From contig BNWJ01000031.1 in assembly GCA_025998735.1 (NCBI GenBank), forward strand, positions 1-12,550: a stretch of 12,550 nt of DNA, given 5' to 3'. Source of the stretch: Alphaproteobacteria bacterium (GTDB lineage Bacteria; Pseudomonadota; Alphaproteobacteria; UBA3830). A program made the position numbers and the translations under genes. The notes under the pieces were generated by a model. The model worked only from the letters and a program-made list of their open reading frames with translations, searched no databases and was not told the origin of the DNA. Each line of letters opens with the position of its first letter. The stretch's first letter is position 1. Below are positions 5,536 through 12,054 of the stretch, piece by piece.

Positions 5536-7659
5536 TTAAGAGCAAATGCTTTCCCTTAAAATGAAATCGCCTGTTTCCCAAGGCGTGTGGGAATAATTAG
5601 GCATTACAGTTGGAACTATACCATCTTTTATAACATTTGCTTTTTTTAGTTCCTCATGGGCTTTTCCCAATTCTGGAAGAGTTGATTGTTCTTCATTGTG
5701 TAGTCCCTTAATTTCCCCATTTTCCATATATATCACACCTGAGCATACTACTCTTGCTCCTTCTAGGTTTGATAGAGAATTATTTCCTTGTTTCCAGGGT
5801 ATTGCATAAAAACACTTACTCTCCGTCATCGCGAAATGCAAGAGACCTTTACCTTCGACAATTGTTGCGACGTCAGTGAGATCCGGCGCAACATTGAAAA
5901 AATCTGATGCAAGAAATTTGATTGGCAATACAGGATCTGGTCTAATATACATAATAACTTCCTCAAATGTTTTATCGCGAGATATCACAAATTCATTTTC
6001 AAGATTCGGATCAGCTTTTATCAATTCTTTCATAAAATCTTCGAAATGTAATCGCCCTGTTGCATAGGCTACTTGGAAGCTCTGCTCATCATGTCCATAA
6101 AACGACTTTCTTGCCAGCTGTCGATAATGGCCACTACGATTGTTTACTTCCTTTATTCTTTTACTACTGGATATTCTGAGCTCCCCGGCACATGCCACCG
6201 GTTTTCCTTCGGTCAATCCAATATGCTTACAATCGGAATTTTCAGGAGTAATTCGCAGGCAGCCATCCAACATATAGGCAAAATCGTACAATCCTTCTTT
6301 CATCTCACAAGGTCTTTGAATAAAATCCTCGAGGAAAAACTCAGAAAATTCTGCAGTTCGAATCTTTTCTCGAGTTGGCTTATTTTCAAGCCACAACAGA
6401 AAAGGGGCCGTTGGAGGAATCGTTTGATCTTTTTTCCGTTTATTTTCATTTTCGTTACACTCACAAAACCAAGTGGAAAAATTTATCAACATTTCATCTG
6501 CATGACAATACTTCTTCTTAATCCATGATGCAAAAGAGGGGAATGGAGGGATTGTTGAATGTTTTTTTCGTCCACTTATATCTTTTGTGCGCTCACTATC
6601 CCAAAGATAAAAATCCCGTAACATCCCTGCTACTGGAGATCGAAATGGAAACGCACGTGTTATCCCTACTACCGGAGCTTTATAGGGATCTAGCGCTTCC
6701 AAATAATATTCTAAGCGGAACATACCTTTTGCTTTTAAACCTCCCATTCTATGCTTCATATACTTTTCGATGAATTGCGTCCAAGGAGAACAATAAGCTG
6801 GGCAATTTTCTTTTTGGGAGTCTTTATACGTCGAATAATCCCCCTTCTTTTGAAACACAGCCAAGTTCTTTATCAAAATTGCTATATAATTACACTTCGC
6901 AGCAGCTGTAGATAGAATTTTGTATAGCATCTTCTGATCACCAGGTTGTGTCTGGATGCGCTCTTGACATTCGCGACATATTTTAAGTAATAAAGCCATC
7001 CTATCTTGCAACGAACCGTATTCTGTCTTTTTTATTAAATGATAACTATCTATGTTTCCGAGTATTTCATTTGAAACAGCTTCTTCTTTGTCAATATATT
7101 CAAATGACGAAGTTAAATCGTCTTTTTTATCGACATATTGATCTGACGAACCTAAATCATCGTGAGATGGCGGATGCTTAAATATATCGTCCAGTGTTTT
7201 CAGATAGCCATCATCAGCCGCCACCATTACCCTGACTGCCTGAGGACTATCAGATATAATTCTTACTACTTTTTTCGCGTTTTCCCGAAATTTATTTATA
7301 GCGCCACCGCTTTTCGGAGACTCATAAATTTTGCCGTTTCGCCACTCTCCGTTGAATATTCTTCCATCTTTATACTTAAGTATTCCATGTCCAGCCCAAA
7401 ACTTCCCACCAGACCAAGTTCCACGGAATTCCGATTTATCATACCACTCCAGTCTCCCCTTGCCATGTTTTTTGTCATCATGCCATTCCCCTTCGTATGC
7501 ATTTCCGGTAGGCCACGTCATAAGTCCTATTCCATTTTTTTTACCTGCTTTAAATTGTCCTTTGTATGCGCGTCCATCCGCATAGGTATATTCACCATTT
7601 CCTTCCATTACACTGTTTGCCCAATCCCCATCATACTTTTCTCCACTAGGGTACATCAT
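5536..7659 (-). CDS. MORN-repeat protein, C-terminal fragment with duplicated effector-like domain
   Basis: These 707 residues are the downstream part of a MORN gene cut by the TGA at 7690-7692. Residues 1-114 carry four to five more MORN repeats (YDGDWANSVMEGNGEY, YKGQFKAGKKNGIG). A helical linker follows. Two 44-residue repeats start at 350 and 394 (RKKHSTIPP / RKKDQTIPP, each with F and W downstream). A duplicated domain follows: copy 1 at about 455-513 has EGKPVACAGEL and NNRSGHY, and copy 2 at about 604-660 has EGARVVCSGVI at an exact 149-residue offset but lacks SGHY. From memory, AGE...N.SGHY is a motif of uncharacterised effector or toxin-like proteins; I cannot name the family. The ATG at 7659 has only a weak GGAA upstream and no signal peptide, so independent translation is uncertain. 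It may be silent, re-initiated or reached by readthrough. Confidence 0.75.
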   Translation of the reverse strand: MMYPSGEKYDGDWANSVMEGNGEYTYADGRAYKGQFKAGKKNGIGLMTWPTGNAYEGEWHDDKKHGKGRLEWYDKSEFRGTWSGGKFWAGHGILKYKDGRIFNGEWRNGKIYESPKSGGAINKFRENAKKVVRIISDSPQAVRVMVAADDGYLKTLDDIFKHPPSHDDLGSSDQYVDKKDDLTSSFEYIDKEEAVSNEILGNIDSYHLIKKTEYGSLQDRMALLLKICRECQERIQTQPGDQKMLYKILSTAAAKCNYIAILIKNLAVFQKKGDYSTYKDSQKENCPAYCSPWTQFIEKYMKHRMGGLKAKGMFRLEYYLEALDPYKAPVVGITRAFPFRSPVAGMLRDFYLWDSERTKDISGRKKHSTIPPFPSFASWIKKKYCHADEMLINFSTWFCECNENENKRKKDQTIPPTAPFLLWLENKPTREKIRTAEFSEFFLEDFIQRPCEMKEGLYDFAYMLDGCLRITPENSDCKHIGLTEGKPVACAGELRISSSKRIKEVNNRSGHYRQLARKSFYGHDEQSFQVAYATGRLHFEDFMKELIKADPNLENEFVISRDKTFEEVIMYIRPDPVLPIKFLASDFFNVAPDLTDVATIVEGKGLLHFAMTESKCFYAIPWKQGNNSLSNLEGARVVCSGVIYMENGEIKGLHNEEQSTLPELGKAHEELKKANVIKDGIVPTVMPNYSHTPWETGDFILRESICS

Positions 7660-8949
7660 GGTTCCATTTCCACTTTCTTTACCTGCTTTTCATTCTCCAT
7701 CGTATACGCATCCATCTTGATATTTCATTACGCCACGTCCGTCTGGCTTACCATCCTTCCATGGTCCACTATAGAGCTCTTTTCCGTTCTTGTCTGTTTG
7801 AGTTCCAATTCCTTCTCTTTTGTCGTTTTTCCATTCCCCATCGTAAACTTGCCCATCTGCACAGATATGCCTGCCATTTCCTTCCCTTACATCATTCACA
7901 AAATCTCCGACGTACTTGTTTCCGGTAGGCCATGTAAATGTTCCTCTTCCATGCTTTTTTCCTGCTTTCCATTCCCCATCGTAAACTTGCCCATCTGCAC
8001 AGATATGCTTGCCATATCCTTCCATTACATCATTCACAAAGTCTCCAACGTACTTGTCTCCGTCAGGCCATGTCCATGTTCCTCTTCCATGCTTTTTTCC
8101 TGCTTTCCATTCCCCATCGTAAACTTGCCCATCTGCACAGATATGCTTGCCATATCCTTCCCTTACATCATTCACAAAATCTCCGACGTACTTGTTTCCG
8201 GTAGGCCATGTAAATGTTCCTCTTCCATCCTTGTTTCCTGCTGTCCAATTTCCATCGTATACGCATCCATCTTCATATTTCATTACGCCCTGTCCGTCTG
8301 GCTTACCATCCTTCCATTGCCCACTATAGAGCTCTTTTCCGTTCTTGTCTGTTTGAGTTCCAATTCCTTCTCTTTTGTCGTTTTTCCATTCCCCATGGTA
8401 AACTTGCCCATCTGCACAGATATGCCTGCCATTTCCTTCCATTACATCATTCACAAAATCTCCGACGTACTTGCCTCCGTCAGGCCATGTCAATGTTCCT
8501 TTTCCATGCTTTTCATCTGCTTTCCATTCCCCATGGTAAACTTGCCCATCTGCACAGATATGCTTGCCATTTCCTTCCCTTACATCATTCACAAAATCTC
8601 CGACGTACTTGTCTCCGGTAGGCCATGTAAATGTTCCTTTTCCATGCTTTTTTCCTTCTTTCCGATCTCCCTCATATGTGCATCCATCTTCATATTTCAT
8701 TACGCCCTGTCCGTCTGGCTTACCATCCTTCCATTGCCCACGGTATACCACTTTTCCGTCCTTGTCTCTTTGAGCTCCTCTTCCTTCCCTTTTCCCCGCC
8801 TTCCATTCTCCCGTGTATACGCCTATATTTGCATAGGTATACACTCCATATCCTTCCATTAAATCATTCACAAAATTTCCGACATACTTGTCTCCGTTAG
8901 GCCGTGTCAATGTTCCTTTTCCATGCTTTTTTCCTTCGTTCCGATGTCC
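7326..8949 (-). repeat. Tandem MORN-coding DNA repeat array with higher-order units
   Basis: The array consists of about 24 units of 69-72 bp, each coding one MORN repeat. Units alternate as pairs (138 bp): one TWPTG/TWPDG type and one HICADGQVY type. A distinctive KDGKPDG-type unit recurs at repeats 4, 10 and 18, that is 417 bp and 555 bp apart, so larger blocks of six and eight units have been duplicated. DNA identity between blocks is very high between about 7690 and 8640 and lower toward both ends. This points to recent unequal recombination or slippage in the middle. Copy number is likely to vary between strains and is a risk for assembly collapse. Confidence 0.9.
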
Positions 8950-9090
8950 ATCCGATCTGCATCCATTTTCGTACACACGATTTCCGTCCCAGGAGGTTTC
9001 GGCTGTTTTTGAAATATCCACGACACCGTCCATTGCTTGCGTACTTGTCATCATCGTTAGACATATAATTGCTGCTTTATTGTTGTCCAT
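7690..9090 (-). CDS. Secreted MORN-repeat protein, N-terminal fragment
   Basis: The ATG at 9090 is preceded at 5 bases by GGAG (in ATGGAG). The product begins with a Sec-type signal peptide: MDNNK, a hydrophobic AAIICLTMM, then TSTQA with likely cleavage after Ala19. From about residue 48 to the end there are 18 MORN repeats of 23-24 residues, such as VGDFVNDVREGNG and DGEWKAGKKHGRG. MORN repeats form beta-hairpin rods that bind lipids or proteins; in bacteria they appear in exported and host-directed proteins. The frame ends at a TGA exactly where every other repeat of this type has TGG (DGE-Trp-KAGK), and MORN coding continues in the same frame beyond it. The intact gene would encode 1184 residues. 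Most likely this was one secreted effector or adhesin with a C-terminal domain, now nonsense-interrupted. Confidence 0.85.
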   Translation of the reverse strand: MDNNKAAIICLTMMTSTQAMDGVVDISKTAETSWDGNRVYENGCRSDGHRNEGKKHGKGTLTRPNGDKYVGNFVNDLMEGYGVYTYANIGVYTGEWKAGKREGRGAQRDKDGKVVYRGQWKDGKPDGQGVMKYEDGCTYEGDRKEGKKHGKGTFTWPTGDKYVGDFVNDVREGNGKHICADGQVYHGEWKADEKHGKGTLTWPDGGKYVGDFVNDVMEGNGRHICADGQVYHGEWKNDKREGIGTQTDKNGKELYSGQWKDGKPDGQGVMKYEDGCVYDGNWTAGNKDGRGTFTWPTGNKYVGDFVNDVREGYGKHICADGQVYDGEWKAGKKHGRGTWTWPDGDKYVGDFVNDVMEGYGKHICADGQVYDGEWKAGKKHGRGTFTWPTGNKYVGDFVNDVREGNGRHICADGQVYDGEWKNDKREGIGTQTDKNGKELYSGPWKDGKPDGRGVMKYQDGCVYDGE

Positions 9091-9104
9091 AAAAACTCCA
9101 TTTT

Positions 9105-9142
9105 GATGCTAGCATCATATCACTACATTCCCCAAAAAGCAA
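9105..9142 (-). promoter_or_regulatory. Promoter and palindromic operator candidate of the MORN gene
   Basis: On the minus strand TTGCTT (9142-9137), a 17-base spacer and TATGAT (9119-9114) form a good sigma-70 promoter. The -10 box overlaps a perfect 12-bp palindrome, GATGCTAGCATC (9105-9116), placed at the expected transcription start. Its position suggests a repressor site. GGAG of the ribosome site follows at 9096-9099, giving a very short leader. Confidence 0.5.
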
Positions 9143-9519
9143 CAATAAAAAACTTAACACCCCAGGAGTTTTGCAATGCTCTGATTTTTGAGTTGGTTTA
9201 TAGGAGAAATGCGCCGCGAGTCCCTCTCCACCAGGTACCATAATATCAGGAAAAGATAAAATTTCCGTTAATGGTTGAAAATTTTTGTAATTTTAGCGAT
9301 TTTTAACGCTTTTGTGGGAAAATGGTGCCTGATAGAAGAGGTCCTGCGTGCATCTGGGAATCTAAAAACTCGATAATTTCAGGGTTTCTACAAACTGCTG
9401 GGGTGGCAAGAATAAAAAACTCGTTGACACATGGGGGGGGGAGGGCTTTTTCCTAAGGTATATAACAGGCCCGTGGAAAATAAATATCTTGGATGTGAAC
9501 TTGATGTAAAAAAAGCATA
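9143..9519. other. Intergenic region between divergent secreted-protein genes, with G9 tract
   Basis: No supported gene. It contains a consensus -35 TTGACA (9424-9429), nine consecutive G (9433-9441) and TATATA (9459-9464). The spacing between the hexamers is 29 bases, too long for a working sigma-70 promoter. A 38-codon frame starts with the ATG at 9431 and runs through the G tract to 9547, but it lacks a ribosome site. The 7-bp segments TATCAGG (9244-9250) and CCTGATA (9328-9334) are inverted. The remainder shows nothing I can name. Confidence 0.5.
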
Positions 9520-9548
9520 TTGCATTTTTGTGTTCTTTTTTGTATAAG
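9520..9548 (+). promoter_or_regulatory. Promoter of the second secreted-protein gene
   Basis: TTGCAT (9520-9525), a 17-base spacer and TATAAG (9543-9548) precede the gene by about 80 bases. The leader then contains a duplicate of the gene's own ribosome-site sequence: TTATATGGAGT occurs at 9559-9569 and again at 9613-9623. The first copy opens a 13-codon frame (9563-9604) that could be a leader peptide or may mean nothing. Confidence 0.45.
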
Positions 9549-9628
9549 GTTATTAAGGTTATATGGAGTCTCTACGTTTAAGTTGCGGTGTCATTGACTT
9601 TTGATTAATTTTTTATATGGAGTACATA

Positions 9629-10621
9629 ATGAGAAAAATTGCTTTTGTGATTTGTTTGTGTGGGGTAGTGACATCATCTGATGCTACTACTGATGAGGGG
9701 CCGTTTGCTGTTACTGTTGGCAGCACGTTTAGAAGGGATTGGGGCAGTTTACTCCAATCAGTACAGAAAGCCCACGGTGTTATACCATTGCAGTCACCTC
9801 TTACTGATTGGTCGCGCAAAAGTACGCTGTGTTCCGTGAATATTCTGACCAAACTCTGTCGCGGATTACTAAATGTAACAGGACACCCTATCGGCAGTGA
9901 ACGGGAAACAGAGGCAACTGCCATTATGGACCTCGCAGGTGAGTGTTGTGGCTTTTTTAAAGCCGTATATGATGCTATATTCGGATTCGAACATACTCTG
10001 TCTTCAATGGTGATAGCAGTTGCAGAGAAGCAGGAAACATATGTAGGCATTGTTGAAAAATGCAAATTGATGCTTAAAAATGCCGATGCCTTTATTGATG
10101 GCATAGAATCAGATTGTCATAAACCGCGCTTCGACCGTTTAGAAAAATTAAGCAAATGTAAAAAACCACAAAAAATTCAGAACATAGTCCGAAAGCAGAG
10201 AGTGAGGCCTTTACATCTGATTCGACAGAAGGATCAGGTTGTCAATGGATTGGTGGGGCTTGGGCGTGATGTCATTCTAAGACTTTTGTGCCTTATTCCG
10301 CTCGAAAAACGCGAAAGATGTGTGAGGGCCATAATTGGAATGGCAAATGTGATCTATCCTATGAAAGAGCATTCTAGTTTTCGTTATGTGCGCGTGATTC
10401 CAGATGGTATGTGCGACACTTATGAAGCCTTCATGGGGTTTACAAAAAAGGAAAAGCTTCCATCGTCATTAACAAAAAGAGAACGGCGAACATTGTCAGA
10501 TACGGAAAAAAAAGGAACTAGAAAGGGCGGAACAAATAGTGTCATTGACAGAATACGCGATACGAAAAGTGCTATGGACTGCAAAGGGAGAACTGAGACG
10601 AGCTGGATCAGATGTGGATAA
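9629..10621 (+). CDS. Predicted secreted Cys-containing protein of unknown function (frameshifted, 5' part)
   Basis: The start is the ATG at 9629: GGAG lies six bases upstream (9619-9622), and the earlier ATG at 9617 overlaps that ribosome site. A signal peptide is clear: MRK, hydrophobic IAFVICLCGVV, then TSSDA with probable cleavage after Ala19. The rest is mostly helical and basic, with scattered cysteines (for example GECCGFF, KCKLML, SKCKKP) and no domain I recognise. As read, the product has 330 residues, but its last 36 or so follow a frameshift at an A8 tract (10506-10513), while a coherent helical sequence continues in another frame. Removing one A gives a 448-residue protein. It is divergent from the MORN gene and uses the same ATGGAG-type ribosome site, so the two may be co-expressed export substrates. 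Confidence 0.75.
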   Translation: MRKIAFVICLCGVVTSSDATTDEGPFAVTVGSTFRRDWGSLLQSVQKAHGVIPLQSPLTDWSRKSTLCSVNILTKLCRGLLNVTGHPIGSERETEATAIMDLAGECCGFFKAVYDAIFGFEHTLSSMVIAVAEKQETYVGIVEKCKLMLKNADAFIDGIESDCHKPRFDRLEKLSKCKKPQKIQNIVRKQRVRPLHLIRQKDQVVNGLVGLGRDVILRLLCLIPLEKRERCVRAIIGMANVIYPMKEHSSFRYVRVIPDGMCDTYEAFMGFTKKEKLPSSLTKRERRTLSDTEKKGTRKGGTNSVIDRIRDTKSAMDCKGRTETSWIRCG

Positions 10622-10976
10622 ATGCGAAGAGATGCACAGCATTATTGGGCCTCTTGCGATAGGTATCACTTGGCCCTTGATTGAAAAAAACGCAATCCTT
10701 ACTCCTAGGGACCGAACTGATATATTGCTAATATCGTGGTATGCCGCTACAGAAGCAACCGATACTGCCCCAGAAGAGAAGGCGGCATTGCTATGTGTGT
10801 TAAGAGTCGTTCTGGGATATGATGGTGCTGATCTAAAATCTGTATCTAGAGTTTTGTCTAAAACACAACCAATGAAAGATGCTATTGGATATGATGGTCT
10901 ACCCGGGCTACTTGCATCTTATCGCAAAATAGAAGGCGCATCCACTTACGTTTGGGAGGAGGATGATAAAAAATAG
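10515..10976 (+). CDS. Predicted secreted protein of unknown function, 3' part after frameshift
   Basis: This is the natural continuation of the gene starting at 9629, in a different frame after the A8 tract. The joint would read TEKK-ELERAEQIVSLTEYA, which is far more protein-like than the glycine/arginine-rich tail of the upstream frame. The 153 residues are helical (RKVLWTAKGELRRAG, EEKAALLCVLRVVLGY) and end with an acidic-basic tail, WEEDDKK, before TAG. The first possible start inside it is a GTG at 10539 without a clear ribosome site, so separate translation is unlikely. It is either dead, or made by slippage on A8. No family recognised. The second 72-bp repeat begins three bases after the stop. 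Confidence 0.6.
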   Translation, partial: ELERAEQIVSLTEYAIRKVLWTAKGELRRAGSDVDKCEEMHSIIGPLAIGITWPLIEKNAILTPRDRTDILLISWYAATEATDTAPEEKAALLCVLRVVLGYDGADLKSVSRVLSKTQPMKDAIGYDGLPGLLASYRKIEGASTYVWEEDDKK

Positions 10977-10979
10977 TCG

Positions 10980-11051
10980 TATAGGAAACAGCTTGGCACC
11001 ATTCTACAAAATTTTTGGTTCCATAGAACCTGTGGTTGAAAGCAAAATCTC
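10980..11051 (+). repeat. 72-bp dispersed repeat, copy 2
   Basis: This segment differs from 5394-5465 at three of 72 positions, with no indel. Read on the minus strand it encodes FAFNHRFYGTKNF and onward to CQAVSY in an open frame. Of the three differences, the one within the conserved peptide (GTG/GTA, Val) is synonymous. The hairpin GGTTC-CATA-GAACC is at 11017-11030. Confidence 0.85.
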
Positions 11052-11093
11052 GACCAAAGCTGATTGAGGACTTTTTCTTGCACATCAAGTCCG

Positions 11094-11242
11094 ATGGTGA
11101 TAGTCGGAACGTGGGATGATTAGGTATCACAAAAACCAAATGGTGGCACAAACTACTGAAATTTCAACGATCTTCCGAATTCACGATTGACTGAAATTTC
11201 AGCATTTTGCCCTTCATCAACCTACGTTCCGACTATCACCAT
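11094..11242. repeat. 149-bp segment bounded by 19-bp perfect inverted repeats
   Basis: ATGGTGATAGTCGGAACGT at 11094-11112 is repeated exactly in inverted orientation at 11224-11242. Inside are two direct copies of ACTGAAATTTCA (11155-11166 and 11190-11201), whose core CTGAAATTTCAG is itself palindromic at the second site. The layout resembles a miniature inverted-repeat element, but no target duplication is evident. It lies within the decayed gene, and the two arms may have arisen by a local inverted duplication. Confidence 0.6.
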
Positions 11243-11337
11243 TCCAAAAGCTTCAAACTTCTGAATCTCTTCTTTCATTTGGAGTTCATAATCTGATTCC
11301 TCCCCGCACTTACGCTCTGTTCGCACATTCTGCACTC

Positions 11338-12054
11338 TCAATTTAGCTTGGTGCCCAATAAAATTTCTTTTTGAACGGCGATAATTGAGGATATTCCATT
11401 TCTTGCGCACGACAGCATTTCCATTAGCTGGTTATCGTTGAAAACGTTTCTTTCTCCAGTGGCCTGAACTTCCACGAGCTCTCCGGTTTCGAGCATAACG
11501 AAATTTGCATCCACTTCAGCCTGTGAATCTTCCATAAAATCGAGATCCAACAGCACTCTTCCATCAACTATTCCGCAGGAAACTCCGGCGATAAGATGTT
11601 TAAACGGATTCCTTCTTATTTTCATCTTTTTTATTGCCAATCCGAGAGCAATGCATGCACCACATATGGAAGTCGTTCTCGTGCCGCCGTCCGCCTGAAT
11701 CACATCGCAGTCGACTCTTATCTGACGTTCCCCGAGCAGTTCCAGATCAACAGATGCCCGCAGAGATCTGCCGATAAGTCTTTGTATCTCGTGGGTTCTT
11801 CCGGATTGTTTTCCTTTTATGGATTCACGGTCGGTGCGGACACAGGTAGAGCGAGGTAACAATGCATATTCTGCGGTGATCCATCCTTTGCCGGATCCTT
11901 TTATGAATGGAGGCACTTTATCCTCCAAAGTTACTGCGCATAACACTTTTGTATTTCCAAACGAGATAAGGCAACTCCCTTCAGCATGACTTAAATAGTC
12001 CGGAACCACCTCTATTTTTCTCAATTCATCGTCTGCTCTCCCGGAAAAACGCAT
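11338..12054 (-). CDS. rph: Ribonuclease PH
   Basis: RNase PH is a phosphate-dependent 3'-5' exonuclease that trims tRNA precursors; it works as a hexameric ring. The chosen ATG at 12054 has AAGGAGG just upstream and gives exactly 238 residues, the family norm. Conserved blocks are MRFSGRADDELR (1-12), GKGWITAEYALLPRST (55-70), SGRTHEIQRLIGRSLRA (84-100, with phosphate-binding Arg86), IQADGGTRTTSICGA (119-133, with Gly124, Thr125 and Arg126) and DLDFMEDSQAEVDANFV (170-186). The stop is TGA at the usual family end. The open frame continues in phase upstream for 81 codons, described separately. Downstream is the decayed MORN-type gene; the usual alphaproteobacterial neighbour hrcA is not seen here. 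Confidence 0.95.
   Translation of the reverse strand: MRFSGRADDELRKIEVVPDYLSHAEGSCLISFGNTKVLCAVTLEDKVPPFIKGSGKGWITAEYALLPRSTCVRTDRESIKGKQSGRTHEIQRLIGRSLRASVDLELLGERQIRVDCDVIQADGGTRTTSICGACIALGLAIKKMKIRRNPFKHLIAGVSCGIVDGRVLLDLDFMEDSQAEVDANFVMLETGELVEVQATGERNVFNDNQLMEMLSCARNGISSIIAVQKEILLGTKLN

Larger units (their letters stand above)
10980..11302 (-). pseudogene. Decayed relative of the MORN protein C-terminus
   Basis: On the minus strand, pieces of this region resemble the end of the 707-residue MORN fragment in the same order. EESDYELQMKEEIQK (from 11302) and IVGT (to about 11225) match its EEQSTLPELGKAHEELKK and IVPT (656-684). VIPNHP (11130 downward) matches VMPNYS (685-690); here the DNA is also alike, GTGGGATGATTAGG against GTGGGAATAATTAGG. 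NHRFYGTKNFVEWCQAVSY matches the segment downstream of the MORN stop. The frame changes between IVGT and VIPN, where about 95 extra bases lie, including two copies of ACTGAAATTTCA. There is no start or intact N-terminus. It therefore looks like the 3' remnant of a second family member. The resemblance in the first block is modest and was judged by eye. Confidence 0.6.

Noticed and set aside
7690..7692. TGA reassigned to tryptophan
   Set aside because: rpiB and rph both end at TGA exactly at their family-typical lengths, and Trp elsewhere is TGG. One TGA in a repeat array is better explained by mutation or leaky readthrough.
7162..8862. 566-codon open frame on the plus strand across the MORN array
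   Set aside because: It is the antisense shadow of the repeats: low complexity, itself periodic, without a ribosome site or start context, while the minus frame gives clear MORN repeats and a signal peptide.
7690..8949. CRISPR-like array
   Set aside because: The period of 69-72 bp with no unique spacers, continuous coding and MORN consensus rule it out.
9290..9315. AGCG-ATTTTTAA-CGCT hairpin followed by TTT as a terminator
   Set aside because: A 4-bp stem with no gene ending nearby is too weak to support.
9431..9547. 38-codon frame beginning at the G9 tract
   Set aside because: No ribosome site, a start inside a promoter-like region, and an unremarkable translation apart from the glycine run.
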